Shown: positions 53,527 to 62,831, numbered from the stretch's first letter. The stretch: 64,000 nt of DNA from JAIQFL01 sp035295745 (GCA_035295745.1 DATGIL010000065.1:38218-102217), one strand, 5' to 3'. The notes: generated from the letters alone by a model not told the origin. Translations and numbers: made by a program.

Positions 53527-53851
53527 TTGATTGCCTCCAGCAAATTCCGTATTTGTACTTTCGCGCTTTCCAGCAGTCGCGTGGCAGTACAAGAGGGAAG
53601 AATAGTCACCGTACAAAGGGAGGAATGCCTTTGGGAGGAGGGGTAGAATCGGGCATTCTACCTCGAGCAACGTTGCTGAAAACAAGTCGGTTGTGGTTCT
53701 GAGAAGAAAGCGCCCGAAAGCCGGGGAAATGAGGTTGCGGGCCGGCTTTTGAGGCTGGAAATGTGCGCCTGACCGCTCCTGAGACGGGGAATTGGCGCTT
53801 CGACCACCGAACTTCTACCTCGTGAGCAGCCGCCGGGGTATCCTCTAGAAA
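53527..53851. other. Gene-free region between STAS and DUF2127 genes
   Basis: About 325 bases between divergent genes. Its left part should carry the STAS promoter. I see no further gene, RNA or repeat. Confidence 0.4.
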
Positions 53852-54349
53852 GTGAGCACCACTCTCGCCCGCGCCCGTTCTGGGAAGACGAAGGCCAAGC
53901 GTCCCCGGGCCACCGGTATCCTCCTGATCGGCATCTTCAAGCTGGTGAAAGGGATATTGCTGTTGGCCGTGGGCGTGGGAGCGCTGAAGCTGCTGCATCG
54001 AGACCTCGCGGCCACGATCGTGTACTGGGTGAATGTCCTGCGAGTGGATCCCGACAATCGATTCATTCACCGGCTTGTGGAACGGGCTTTCTCGGTGAAC
54101 CCCAAGCAACTCAAGGAATTGAGTGCCGGCACGTTTTTTTATGCCTCGCTGCTGCTCACCGAAGGCGTCGGCCTGCTCATGCGGAAGCACTGGGCAGAGT
54201 ATTTCACGGTGATTACCACCACCGTGCTGATCCCGCTTGAAATCTATGAAATTGCGCGGCGTTTTACCTTCACCCGGGTTGCCGTCCTGGCGGTAAACGT
54301 TGCCATCGTCTGGTACCTGGTGCGCAATCTCCGCCGCGGCTCAAGGTAG
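53852..54349 (+). CDS. DUF2127 membrane protein
   Basis: The 165-residue protein has a basic N-terminus (RSGKTKAKRPRATG) and four hydrophobic segments. It carries the family hallmark LIGIFKLVKGILLLAVGVGA and the middle segment LSAGTFFYASLLLTEGVGLL. GTG 53,852 is the only start that keeps the first helix complete. It overlaps the histidine kinase gene tail to tail by nine bases. Function unknown. Confidence 0.82.
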   Translation: MSTTLARARSGKTKAKRPRATGILLIGIFKLVKGILLLAVGVGALKLLHRDLAATIVYWVNVLRVDPDNRFIHRLVERAFSVNPKQLKELSAGTFFYASLLLTEGVGLLMRKHWAEYFTVITTTVLIPLEIYEIARRFTFTRVAVLAVNVAIVWYLVRNLRRGSR

Positions 54350-56326
54350 TGCCGCCTCCTGCGGAGTTCCATTCAACTTTTCCAAGGCCTCCAAAAGATC
54401 CCGGGAATGGACCGGCTTCGAAATGTAGCAGTCCATGCCGCTGGCCAGACAACGCTCCCGATCGCCTTTCATGGCGTGAGCGGTCATGGCGATGATCGGA
54501 ATGTGCCGCCCAGTCACCAACTCCGCTCGGCGGATCGCCTCGGTAGCTTCAAAACCCGTCATCTCCGGCATCTGAACGTCCATCAGGATCACGTCGAAAG
54601 GCTCCCGACGCCAGGCTTCGACGGCCTGTCGTCCATTGGGCGCCACGGTGACATGATGCCCTTGTTTGCCTAGGACCCGGATCACCAGTTGTTGGTTTAC
54701 CGGATTGTCCTCAGCCAGCAGAACCATGAGTCCCTCGCTGGTACCTGGGTTTGGTCCCGGATGGGCTTCTGGCCGGTTGTGAGGTGATCGCTCCTGGCAG
54801 GACTCGGCTGCAGCATGTATCGGGATGGTAAACCGGAAGCAACTGCCTTTTCCCTCCCTGCTTTCGACTGACATCTTGCCCCCCATCATGGTCACCAGCC
54901 GCGAGGAGATAGTCAGCCCCAGCCCGGTTCCTCCGAATCGGCGGGTCATGGAGCCATCGGCTTGCGAGAATGCCTCAAAGATCCGCGCCTGCTTTTCGAA
55001 AGGAATCCCCATTCCCGTATCGTGCACTGCGAACTCCAGTGTGAAACGGCCCGGCGCAGCGGGCAATGCGGATATCTCCATCCCGACCCTGCCTTGACCA
55101 GTGAATTTGATCGCGTTGCCGACCAGGTTGATCAGGACTTGGCGCAGACGAATCGGATCTCCCACCACCTCGCCGGGAACCTCGGGCTGGATATTGCAGT
55201 GCCAGTCCAGCCCCTTCTGCCGCGCGCGGAGCCCCAGCGGGCGCATCGTCTCTTCGACGCAACTCCGCAGATTGAACGCGATCAGTTCCAAATCGAGCTT
55301 CCCGGCCTCGATTTTAGAAAAGTCCAAAATGTCGTTGATGATGACCAACAGTGCATCGGCTGAACTCTTCACCGTCTTTATGTACTCGGATTGTTCCTGC
55401 GTGAGTTCCGTGTCGAGGGCAAGCTCGGTCATTCCGAGGATGCCGTTCATGGGAGTCCGTATTTCATGACTCATGTTGGCGAGGAATTCACTCTTCGCCC
55501 GGCTCCCTTCTTCGGCCCGGTTTTTGGCCTCGACGAGTGCGCCGTTCGCGATGCGCAGCTCCGATGTCCGTTCCAGCACCTGGTCTTCGAGGCTGGCTCG
55601 ATGTCGCTCCAGGTCCGCGTCGCGTAGTTGAATCTCGGAAAGCATGTCGTTGAAGGTGTCGATCAGCGTTCCGAGTTCGTCATCGGCCTGTTTGCGGGCA
55701 CGAATCCCGTAGTTCTTCAGCAGGGTCACCGCCTTCGCTGTTTGCACCAGGTGGACGACCGGACCGGAGACGAACTTCTGAAGCCACGTGCCCAAAGCGA
55801 ACGCAAACATCCCAGACGAGACCAGCAGTGTCAGGACAACCCCCAGATAGTTGAGCAGTTGCTCACGAAGTTCCTGCGAGTCCGAAATCAGCCAGATCGA
55901 ACCCACTCGCTGATCGTGCAGTACGATCGGGTGAAACACCAGCAGGCGGTTGGACTCGAATGCGGAACGGGGAGCGCCCTCCACGGGCGGCGGAGGGACG
56001 TCAACCTCCTCGGAACGGTAATAGCTGGCGAACAGCCGCCCATCCGCCGAGTAGAGGAATCCGGCTACCACCGCCGGCTCGGTCCGAAGACCTTGCAAAA
56101 GTTCGCGTGCGGCTTCATAGTCGGAGAAGCTCAGCGCCCCCGTACCGTTTTGACCGACGATGCGAGCCAGGAGTTCCAACTCCCGCTTCATGTGAGTACG
56201 CGCCACCATCACAGAGGTCGCCAGTATCACTCCGCAAACCAGCAACAAAGTTGCCGTCACGGTCAACATAATGATCCCTTGCAGCTTGTGCTTGATCGAG
56301 AGCCGGCCCAGGACTGGAAACCTCAT
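54341..56326 (-). CDS. CHASE8-type hybrid histidine kinase
   Basis: This 661-residue kinase has two membrane helices enclosing a periplasmic CHASE8-like domain (about 45-155, ALSFSDYEAARELLQGL, GFLYSADGRLFASYYR) and a HAMP region. HisKA follows (FLANMSHEIRTPMNGILGMT, phospho-histidine in SHEIRTP), then HATPase (INLVGNAIKFTGQG, DTGMGIPFEKQARIFEAFSQ, FGGTGLGLTIS) and a C-terminal receiver (VLLAEDNPVNQQL, phospho-aspartate in VILMDVQMPEMTG). ATG 56,326 overlaps the YfiR gene stop (TGATG) and is preceded by AAAGGAAG. A GTG three bases earlier is possible. It may be controlled by the YfiR-like protein. Confidence 0.9.
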   Translation of the reverse strand: MRFPVLGRLSIKHKLQGIIMLTVTATLLLVCGVILATSVMVARTHMKRELELLARIVGQNGTGALSFSDYEAARELLQGLRTEPAVVAGFLYSADGRLFASYYRSEEVDVPPPPVEGAPRSAFESNRLLVFHPIVLHDQRVGSIWLISDSQELREQLLNYLGVVLTLLVSSGMFAFALGTWLQKFVSGPVVHLVQTAKAVTLLKNYGIRARKQADDELGTLIDTFNDMLSEIQLRDADLERHRASLEDQVLERTSELRIANGALVEAKNRAEEGSRAKSEFLANMSHEIRTPMNGILGMTELALDTELTQEQSEYIKTVKSSADALLVIINDILDFSKIEAGKLDLELIAFNLRSCVEETMRPLGLRARQKGLDWHCNIQPEVPGEVVGDPIRLRQVLINLVGNAIKFTGQGRVGMEISALPAAPGRFTLEFAVHDTGMGIPFEKQARIFEAFSQADGSMTRRFGGTGLGLTISSRLVTMMGGKMSVESREGKGSCFRFTIPIHAAAESCQERSPHNRPEAHPGPNPGTSEGLMVLLAEDNPVNQQLVIRVLGKQGHHVTVAPNGRQAVEAWRREPFDVILMDVQMPEMTGFEATEAIRRAELVTGRHIPIIAMTAHAMKGDRERCLASGMDCYISKPVHSRDLLEALEKLNGTPQEAALP

Positions 56327-56946
56327 CACGGCTTCCTTTCCCGCACGATGCGTGCAACGCCGAGAAGCTTGGAACTGATCTTCAGGCGAGCGCGCTCGCT
56401 GGCATCCAGGTTGATGTCGAAATGAACCGTCTGATCGCGCAGTTCGAATTCAATCACGCCTCCCTCGCGGCAGAAGCCGGGAATGTCGCTGACCGTGAGA
56501 ATACTGGTGCCTTGAAACCTGCCAATAACCAGCCGCAAATGGTTCTTCTCTGAATCGCTGATGAAAACGATATGGCACCAGGCGGTATCCTGGCCGCTCT
56601 TCATGCGGCGGATCTCGAAACTGCGCCCATTGATCGATTTCCCCCTGACCACTTCGTCCAAGGTGGGTCCGAAGGGATCACGCCCGAGAATCGCGATGCA
56701 CAGTGGCGCATTGGCGCGATCGGCGGGCCACTCCACAAAGCTCGCAAACTTATAGAGGAACGCTGCTTTCACCTCATACTCTGTGGCTGTCTGCGCCAGT
56801 CCGTCGACCGATGCCATCGCCAGCAACAGGAACGTCAGGGTGGCAGGGTACGGGCGCAGTTTTCCAGCGCATAGCGGTCCTTGGCTCCGCCGGGTCTGAC
56901 CCCGCCGGCGCTCTCCGCTTCGCGTTGGACCGCATGGAACGCTCAA
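56326..56946 (-). CDS. YfiR-like periplasmic regulator
   Basis: The conserved domain (about 165 residues) begins after a signal peptide (YPATLTFLLLAMASVDGLAQ) and reads YEVKAAFLYKFASFVEWPAD, then CIAILGRDPFGPTL, VSDIPGFCREGGVIEFELRD and FDINLDASERARLKISSKLL. YfiR represses the YfiN diguanylate cyclase in Pseudomonas; here the coupled gene encodes a CHASE8-containing kinase. The start is uncertain: TTG 56,946 overlaps the preceding small frame as TTGA, and no ATG fits the signal peptide. Confidence 0.8.
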   Translation of the reverse strand: MSVPCGPTRSGERRRGQTRRSQGPLCAGKLRPYPATLTFLLLAMASVDGLAQTATEYEVKAAFLYKFASFVEWPADRANAPLCIAILGRDPFGPTLDEVVRGKSINGRSFEIRRMKSGQDTAWCHIVFISDSEKNHLRLVIGRFQGTSILTVSDIPGFCREGGVIEFELRDQTVHFDINLDASERARLKISSKLLGVARIVRERKP

Positions 56947-57209
56947 GTGATCTTTCCGATAACACTGAACTGCGCCAGTGCCGAGATAAGGGACAACGGA
57001 TGAGAAGTCGAGCGCCGGATATCCTCCCGGACATCGACCCACACGGACACGACGGCCGCTTCCAGCCCCTGCATCTGCCTGGAGACAGAGTTTGCCTTAG
57101 TGTTTGAGATCTCTTCCGGGCTGGCGTTGGCTACCTTGCAATGGCACCGTGCGGCCAGTGCAAACAGGATGATCGACGCTATCGCCCGGACGATGCTAAT
57201 CGCCCGCAC
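56943..57209 (-). CDS. Possible small exported protein upstream of YfiR
   Basis: An 88-residue frame starts at GTG 57,209 and begins with a signal-like segment (ISIVRAIASIILFALAA). Its stop overlaps the proposed TTG start of the YfiR gene, as expected for coupled genes. No ribosome-binding site or family was recognised. It may be a chance frame. Confidence 0.3.
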   Translation of the reverse strand: MRAISIVRAIASIILFALAARCHCKVANASPEEISNTKANSVSRQMQGLEAAVVSVWVDVREDIRRSTSHPLSLISALAQFSVIGKIT

Positions 57210-57276
57210 ATCAATCTTATCGGCGAGTTCTGCCGAAAGGATTAGTGCGCGCTCGGATTTGGATTCGCCGGCTGTG

Positions 57277-57939
57277 CTATTTCTCGGCCAGCCAGGCGAG
57301 GAATAGTCCGTCGGGTTCCACGTCCTCCCAGTAGGAGATAAAACGGCTGGAGACCGTTCGGCAGTGGCGTCCCAAAAGCCCCTCCAGCTCTTTGCGGCTG
57401 AACCACTTCTCCCACTCGGGGGTCTTCAGGCGGCCCCAGTGCTCGGCATTCTTATCGATGATCGCGATTCGCCCGCCGGGCTTGACCACACGGCAGATCT
57501 CCCCCACGGCTTTCTCGATCTCGACGGCATGCTCCAGCGACTCGGTGGCATAGGCCCCATCGAAGAACCCATCGGCGAACGGGATCTCGGTCATCGTCCC
57601 GGCCTGGCGATGGATTCCTTCGGGAACGAACTTCAGCATCTCCTCGGAGATGTCGAATCCCCAGAGTTCCGCGGCGGGTTCCTGTTCCTGGAACACGCGG
57701 GTGAACCGGCCCTTGCCGCAGCCTACGTCCAGGATTCGCTTGCCACGTAGATCCCCCAAATGGTCCCGGATCAGTTTGACGTGGTAGATCCGCGGATCGA
57801 TCGTCGACGGAAAGTGCTCCTCATCGCGCGAGGCCTCGTCAAAGGAGGACTGGATTCTGGCGCGCAATTCCGGCGTGAGTTGCGGGACGGTCTCGTCCCG
57901 CATGCCGGATGTCTTGCCGAACAGCCGCTTCCAGTCCAA
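57277..57939 (-). CDS. Class I SAM-dependent methyltransferase
   Basis: The 220-residue protein has the methyltransferase_11/25 pattern: GKRILDVGCGKGRFTRVFQE (SAM motif I), ELWGFDISEEMLKFV, then GAYATESLEHAVEIEKAV and KPGGRIAIIDKNAEH. TTG 57,939 is the start because of AGGAGAAGG upstream and the in-frame stop before it. The substrate is unknown. It follows the phosphofructokinase gene by 21 bases, so it is probably in the same transcript. Confidence 0.88.
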   Translation of the reverse strand: MDWKRLFGKTSGMRDETVPQLTPELRARIQSSFDEASRDEEHFPSTIDPRIYHVKLIRDHLGDLRGKRILDVGCGKGRFTRVFQEQEPAAELWGFDISEEMLKFVPEGIHRQAGTMTEIPFADGFFDGAYATESLEHAVEIEKAVGEICRVVKPGGRIAIIDKNAEHWGRLKTPEWEKWFSRKELEGLLGRHCRTVSSRFISYWEDVEPDGLFLAWLAEK

Positions 57940-57960
57940 ATCTCAACCTTCTCCTGAGGT

Positions 57961-59145
57961 TTAGGCGCGGGTCAGGAAAATCGGCAGCCCCAGTTTCTGA
58001 TCGTAAGTGGGGCGATAGCGGTCGGTGTTGTACATGGTGCCGATTTCCACGTGGCGTGGTCCCAATTTCGGATCGGGAATTGCCGCCAGGGTGAAGCAGC
58101 CCCCCTGAATCGCGGTCATCAAACCATGCTTCCCCCCTTCGATCGCGTCCATAGCCATGCCGGCGAAGGTCCCGGCCACCATGCGATCGACGAAATCAGG
58201 ACTCCCGGAGCGCAGGTCGTAGGTCAGATCGCTGACGATCGTCTCTTCACCGGTCGCAGACTTGATCTCATTGCTCAAATCCTCCGCCACGCTCATCTTT
58301 TTGCGATGGCCGAACGCATCCGCCTCGCCGTACTCTTTGACGGTATAGCCCTCCCACTCGGCGCCTTCGGAGAGGATCACCAGAGCATAATTGCTGGGAT
58401 TGTTGCGCTTGTCGTTCATCAGCAGATCGATCAGTTTCTTCAGATTGACCTTGTACTCGGGAATGCAGCAGCGCACCGATGTAACGTAGGCCGTGTAGAG
58501 AGCGGTGTAACCGGCATCGCGGCCAAAGACGCGGAAGATGCCGATGCGCTCATGCGAGCCAACCGTGGTCCGCTGGCGCTCGATGGCGTCCATCGCTCGC
58601 GTGATGGCGGTCGAGAATCCAATGCAATACTCGGTGTTCCGGACGTCGTTGTCCATCGTCTTGGGCACTGCGATTACCTTGACGCCCTCACGGTCGAGGT
58701 GGGCCGCATAACTCAGCGTATCGTCGCCTCCGATGGCGATTACGTAGTCGAGATTGAGCGTCTCGATATTCTGCTTCACCGCCCGGGTGACGTCGTAAAC
58801 CGTGGAGGTGACGCCCTTTTTGGTGGACTCGACCTTGGGAAACTCCTGTCCCTCGAGCACCGGCGGGAGCTTCTTCATCTTGGAGGGGCTAGTCCGCGAA
58901 CTGTGCAGGTAGGTGCCGCCCGTTCGATCGATGGTTCGCGTGTTTTCGCGGTTCAACGGCAGAATGTAGCGCGCCCGGCTGGCCGGATCCCGCAGGTCGA
59001 CATGGGTCAGTCCTTCCCATCCGCGGCGGATTCCGATCACGTCGCACTCCAGTTCACTTCCGCGGTAGACTACCGCCTTGATCACGGAATTCAGTCCCGG
59101 AACATCGCCGCCGCCCGTGAGGATGCCAATTCGCTTCGCAGCCAT
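57961..59145 (-). CDS. 6-phosphofructokinase, pyrophosphate-type signatures
   Basis: The 394-residue protein opens with MAAKRIGILTGGGDVPGLNS and has the substrate motif VPKTMDNDVRNTEYCIGFST. At the phosphoryl-donor site it reads AIGGDDTLSYA. Aspartate in GGDD (not GGDG) and lysine in PKTMDND (not PGTIDND) are the residues known to distinguish pyrophosphate-dependent from ATP-dependent enzymes. The reaction would be reversible fructose-6-phosphate phosphorylation. AAGGAG precedes ATG 59,145. The donor assignment needs assay. Confidence 0.9.
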   Translation of the reverse strand: MAAKRIGILTGGGDVPGLNSVIKAVVYRGSELECDVIGIRRGWEGLTHVDLRDPASRARYILPLNRENTRTIDRTGGTYLHSSRTSPSKMKKLPPVLEGQEFPKVESTKKGVTSTVYDVTRAVKQNIETLNLDYVIAIGGDDTLSYAAHLDREGVKVIAVPKTMDNDVRNTEYCIGFSTAITRAMDAIERQRTTVGSHERIGIFRVFGRDAGYTALYTAYVTSVRCCIPEYKVNLKKLIDLLMNDKRNNPSNYALVILSEGAEWEGYTVKEYGEADAFGHRKKMSVAEDLSNEIKSATGEETIVSDLTYDLRSGSPDFVDRMVAGTFAGMAMDAIEGGKHGLMTAIQGGCFTLAAIPDPKLGPRHVEIGTMYNTDRYRPTYDQKLGLPIFLTRA

Positions 59146-59240
59146 AATACTCCTTCAGAGAGAAATAGAAATTTCTTTCAGATTGAAAACTCTCATTATA
59201 AAGGATGGCGCGGGTAAAGCGGTTGTTATATATCTGTTAC

Positions 59241-60392
59241 ATGACCCGACGCGATCTGGCGAAGTTGGCGGGATCTGCCGCGCTCCTACAGAAACAGGCG
59301 GTATCTGCCGATACTCCTAAATATACGGGCGCCCTCGACGGCTTCCTCGATCAGGTGGACCCGGCAGGCTTCGATCCGGTCGCCTACACCCACAAACTGT
59401 ACGACACGGCTGCTCTCCAGCTGTCCTTTCGAGCGCAGAGCCGCAGCCAGGCGGAGCAATGGCAGAAAGAGCTCAGAGCCAAGCTGACCGAGCTCGTAGG
59501 CGGCTTTCCGGCCCGGAAAGCGCCGCTCGAATCGAAGACGCTCGAGGTGCACGATTACCCTGGATACCGCCGTGAAAAATTCGTCTTTCAAAGCCGCTCT
59601 GGCCTGTGGGTCTTAGGGTATCTGCTCACCCCGAAGCCGGCTGCGGGCCCACATCCCGCCGTGGTTTGCGTTGCCGGGCATGGCCGCGGCGTGGATGACA
59701 TCGTGGGAATCGACGACCAGGGGCGCGACCGGACTGCGAAAGAGGGCTACGAATACGATTTCGCGATTCAGGCGATGGAGCACGGGATGGCGGCCGTGGC
59801 AATCGAGCCGATGGCTTTCGGATGCCGGCGCGACCCTTTGACTAAGACTCACGGTCTGACGGCGTCCGCATGCCAACCTTCGGCGGGAGCCGCATTACTC
59901 CTCGGCCAGACGATGATCGGCTGGCGGGTCTACGATGTGATGCGCACCATCGACTGGATTGAGACGCGTCCGGATCTTGATGCACATCGTGTGGGGTGCA
60001 TGGGAATTTCAGGGGGCGGCACCTGCACGACGTTTGCATCCGCGCTGGATACCAGGATCCGTGCCGCGCTGGTGAGCGGGTATCTGAACACGTTTCGCGA
60101 CAGCATCATGAGCATTTCCCACTGCATCGACAATTACGTGCCCGGGATCCTGAACTGGGCCGAAATGTACGATGTGGCCGGTCTCATCGCGCCCCGTCCG
60201 CTGTTTGTGGAATCCGGAGAGCACGACACGATTTTCCCGATTGAGGCGAGCCGCGCCAGCTTCGCGCGAGTAAAGAAGGTCTACGAGACATTTGAGGCAG
60301 GCGCGATGACCGACCAGGAGACCTTCGACGGTCCCCACAGCTTTTGGGGCAAGCGAGGACTGCCGTTCCTCGCCAGGCATCTGGGGGCATAG
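59241..60392 (+). CDS. Tat-exported alpha/beta hydrolase (acetylxylan-esterase-like)
   Basis: The protein of about 383 residues begins MTRRDLAKLAGSAALLQ, a twin-arginine signal. The hydrolase fold has the nucleophile motif CMGISGGGTC, a catalytic aspartate near ESGEHDTIFP and the histidine in DGPHSFWG. It resembles the abhydrolase_7/dienelactone-hydrolase group. No ribosome-binding site precedes ATG 59,241, so translation could be leaderless; ATG 59,205 would add 12 residues ahead of the Tat motif. The product acts outside the cytoplasm on an unknown ester. Confidence 0.85.
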   Translation: MTRRDLAKLAGSAALLQKQAVSADTPKYTGALDGFLDQVDPAGFDPVAYTHKLYDTAALQLSFRAQSRSQAEQWQKELRAKLTELVGGFPARKAPLESKTLEVHDYPGYRREKFVFQSRSGLWVLGYLLTPKPAAGPHPAVVCVAGHGRGVDDIVGIDDQGRDRTAKEGYEYDFAIQAMEHGMAAVAIEPMAFGCRRDPLTKTHGLTASACQPSAGAALLLGQTMIGWRVYDVMRTIDWIETRPDLDAHRVGCMGISGGGTCTTFASALDTRIRAALVSGYLNTFRDSIMSISHCIDNYVPGILNWAEMYDVAGLIAPRPLFVESGEHDTIFPIEASRASFARVKKVYETFEAGAMTDQETFDGPHSFWGKRGLPFLARHLGA

Positions 60393-60393
60393 A

Positions 60394-60951
60394 ATGCCCG
60401 GCAACCACGCGAGCATGTGGACCATCGGACATTCCAACCACAGCTTGGCCAAATTTCTGGAGATCCTGCAAGCGCACCACGTGGATGCCCTGGTGGATGT
60501 CCGGAAAATGCCGCGCTCGCGTCGCAATCCTCATTTCAATCGCGAGACGTTGCCTGGACCGCTGGCTTCTGAAGGTATCGCTTATTTGCATATGCCAGGA
60601 CTAGGCGGTCTGCGCCGTCCCCGCCGTGATTCGACCAATACTGCATGGAGGAATCTCAGCTTCCGCGGCTACGCCGACTACATGCAGACACCCGAGTTTC
60701 AAAGCCAGCTGGACGAGTTGCTCGCGGTGGAGGGAGAACGGGTCACCATCATGTGTGCGGAAGCGCTGCCCGCGCATTGTCACCGTTCCCTGATCGCCGA
60801 CGCTCTCACGGCTCGCGGCGTGGCGGTGTCCCACATCCTGAGCGCGCGGCGGGTAGAGCCGCATCAGATGACCTCCTTCGCGCAGGTGGATGGAAAGCGG
60901 GTCACCTACCCCGCTACGAACCTGACGCTTTTCTCCGCAGAACAAAATTGA
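60394..60951 (+). CDS. DUF488 family protein
   Basis: The 185-residue product reads MWTIGHSNHSLAKFLEIL, LVDVRKMPRSRRNPHFNRET, LGGLRRPRRDSTNTAW and IMCAEALPAHCHRSLIADAL, the DUF488 core with its conserved cysteine and histidine pair. Members are often found beside DNA-damage or heme genes, function unknown. It starts one base after the esterase stop, so the two are an operon. An inner ATG at 60,415 is an alternative start. Confidence 0.9.
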   Translation: MPGNHASMWTIGHSNHSLAKFLEILQAHHVDALVDVRKMPRSRRNPHFNRETLPGPLASEGIAYLHMPGLGGLRRPRRDSTNTAWRNLSFRGYADYMQTPEFQSQLDELLAVEGERVTIMCAEALPAHCHRSLIADALTARGVAVSHILSARRVEPHQMTSFAQVDGKRVTYPATNLTLFSAEQN

Positions 60952-60999
60952 TCCCATCTCTAACCTTTTGGCGTATTTCCGCCGATGTGAAGTGTAGAG

Positions 61000-62193
61000 A
61001 TGATTCAGGAGCATCGAGAATCGGCCAAAGGTGAAGGGAGCCATGGCTGGAAGCCGCTATTGGTTTGCCCGAATGCATCTATGGGGCAGCGCGTCCGGAC
61101 TGCCCTGGGCGATCAAGGGCTTGCGGAAATTTTTGTGGTGCCCGAATACCCGCCTCCCGGGGCGATCAGCGGGCTGGTGGCGCGGCAGGGAGCCGATCTC
61201 TGTTTCCTGGACGTTGCCACCGACCCGGAGCGGGCGCTGCAACTAATCTCCGAGGCGGCTCCCACGATTCCGGTAGTGGCCCTCAATCCCGGCAACGACG
61301 CGGATCTGATCCTGCGTTGTCTGCGGCTGGGTGCCTGCGAGTTTCTGTCGGAGGCCAGCAACGAACAGATCGGCGCAGTGCTGGAACGCCTCTCGAGGTT
61401 GCATGCCAAAGCGGAGCCGCGAAAACACGGCTCGGTCTATTGCGTGATGCCCGGAAAACCGGGTTGCGGGGCCAGCACATTGGCCACGTACCTGGCTATC
61501 GACATGGCGCGCGGCGCCAATTCCCGCGTCCTGCTCGTCGATACCGACGCGGTTGCGAGCAGCGTCGCGTTCCTATTGAAGTTAAAATCCGATTTCCATC
61601 TGGGAGATGCCGTGCGCGACTGGCAGCGGATGGACGACGACGTGTGGGCCCGGCTGGTAGTTCGCTGCCATGGCGCCGATGTGTTGTTGGCGCCCGACAA
61701 CCCGGCCACGCGCGTGGAGACCGATCAACGTGCCGCCTTCGAACTCCTCAATTTTTGGCGCAAGCACTATCAGTCCATCGTGCTCGATCTGCCCGGGGCA
61801 TACTCCCCCGGGTTCGAGTTCGCGACCGTCGCGGACGAAATTCTGCTGGTGACCACCAACGAGCTGGCCGCCTTGCACGCTACACGACGTACGCTGGAAT
61901 TCCTGGAGAAAGCCGCGGTGGACCGGTCGCGCGTCAAGCTGGTGGTGACGCGTTACCTGTCTTCGACCGGTCTCAAGCGGGAAGACGTGCAGACGGCGTT
62001 GCGGCTGGAACCATACGCGCTGCTCAGCAACGACTACGACGCCGTGCAGGCCGCAGTGCTGGACGGCAAACCCGTGGCGTTGGATTCCTACCTGGGTAAG
62101 AGCATCCGGGCTCTAACGGAGTCTCTGTCGGGCAAACCCAAGGCAGCCCGCAAGCGGTCTTCGCTCTTCGATCTTTTGTCCCATCGCAAATAA
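61000..62193 (+). CDS. CpaE/TadZ-like pilus assembly ATPase
   Basis: The 397-residue protein has an N-terminal receiver-like domain (about 18-125, ADLCFLDVATDPERALQLIS) lacking a full phosphoacceptor set. A ParA/MinD-like ATPase follows with a deviant Walker A (MPGKPGCGASTLATYLAIDM), VLLVDTDAVASSVAFLLKLK and VLDLPGAYSPG. CpaE/TadZ proteins position the Tad pilus machinery at the cell pole. The following Flp pilin genes support this. Other tad/cpa genes are not in the window. Confidence 0.88.
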   Translation: MIQEHRESAKGEGSHGWKPLLVCPNASMGQRVRTALGDQGLAEIFVVPEYPPPGAISGLVARQGADLCFLDVATDPERALQLISEAAPTIPVVALNPGNDADLILRCLRLGACEFLSEASNEQIGAVLERLSRLHAKAEPRKHGSVYCVMPGKPGCGASTLATYLAIDMARGANSRVLLVDTDAVASSVAFLLKLKSDFHLGDAVRDWQRMDDDVWARLVVRCHGADVLLAPDNPATRVETDQRAAFELLNFWRKHYQSIVLDLPGAYSPGFEFATVADEILLVTTNELAALHATRRTLEFLEKAAVDRSRVKLVVTRYLSSTGLKREDVQTALRLEPYALLSNDYDAVQAAVLDGKPVALDSYLGKSIRALTESLSGKPKAARKRSSLFDLLSHRK

Positions 62194-62316
62194 GCTCACC
62201 GTACTCTTTCAGGCGAAACAACCGCGTAACTAAGTTTTCTTGTGAATAGGATGATTGGATCTTAATTGCTACTGTTGGGTCGTAGGCGTTTCCCAAACTA
62301 AGCCGGGAAAGCGGAA

Positions 62317-62493
62317 ATGAAACTTTACCTCAAAAACTTTTGGAAAGACACACAAGGACAAGACCTTGTCGAATACGCGCTCGCCGCTGGAATGGTAGCA
62401 GTGGCGGCCGTCGCCGCGATGCCTCAACTCAGTACCGTCGTCAACAACGTATTCAACAAGATCGCGGGAATCATCACATCGGCGATGGGCTAA
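62317..62493 (+). CDS. Flp-type pilin 1
   Basis: This 58-residue prepilin is MKLYLKNFWKDTQGQDLVEY followed by ALAAGMVAVAAVAAMPQLST and a short tail ending IITSAMG. It has the Flp processing signature: a glycine, then four residues and Glu-Tyr (G-QDLV-EY), where the prepilin peptidase cuts. The hydrophobic helix follows directly. GGGAAAGCGGAA precedes the ATG. It is 123 bases after the TadZ-like gene. Confidence 0.9.
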   Translation: MKLYLKNFWKDTQGQDLVEYALAAGMVAVAAVAAMPQLSTVVNNVFNKIAGIITSAMG

Positions 62494-62633
62494 AACCCAG
62501 GATTTTCGGACTCAGCGATCCGGAACCGCTCCGGAGGCAGAATGGCGCGGGCGTGCAGTCACTCGGCGCTCGCAAACCAAAATATAACCAACGCCGGCTC
62601 GTCGGGCTTGGCGGGACAGAAGGGTGATTTGCA

Positions 62634-62825
62634 ATGAAGACGTTAACGGACCGGATTTTGAACCTGAAGATTTGGAAAGACACCAAAGGCCAAGACCTCG
62701 TCGAGTACGCGCTGGCAGCCGGAATGGTGGCGGTTGCGGCGGTGGCCGCAATGCCCGCGTTGAGCGCCACGGTGAACAACGTATTCAACAAGATCGGTTC
62801 GATTATCACCGCCAACGTGCATTAA
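62634..62825 (+). CDS. Flp-type pilin 2
   Basis: This 63-residue prepilin has the same G-QDLV-EY processing site and nearly the same helix (ALAAGMVAVAAVAAMPALSA), with a longer leader (MKTLTDRILNLKIWKDTKG) and a different tail (IITANVH). It arose by tandem duplication with pilin 1, 140 bases upstream. A hairpin lies seven bases after the stop. Confidence 0.92.
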   Translation: MKTLTDRILNLKIWKDTKGQDLVEYALAAGMVAVAAVAAMPALSATVNNVFNKIGSIITANVH

Positions 62826-62831
62826 TGAAAT

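Noticed and set aside
62240..62285. Sigma-54 promoter (TTGGATCTTAATTGCT) before the first pilin
   Set aside because: The GG and GC steps are one base too close (nine bases between them, not ten), and the consensus TGGCAC is poorly matched.
62194..62316. Cyclic-di-GMP riboswitch before the pilins
   Set aside because: The region is pilin-associated and purine-rich near the start, but the conserved GEMM core segments are not present in order.
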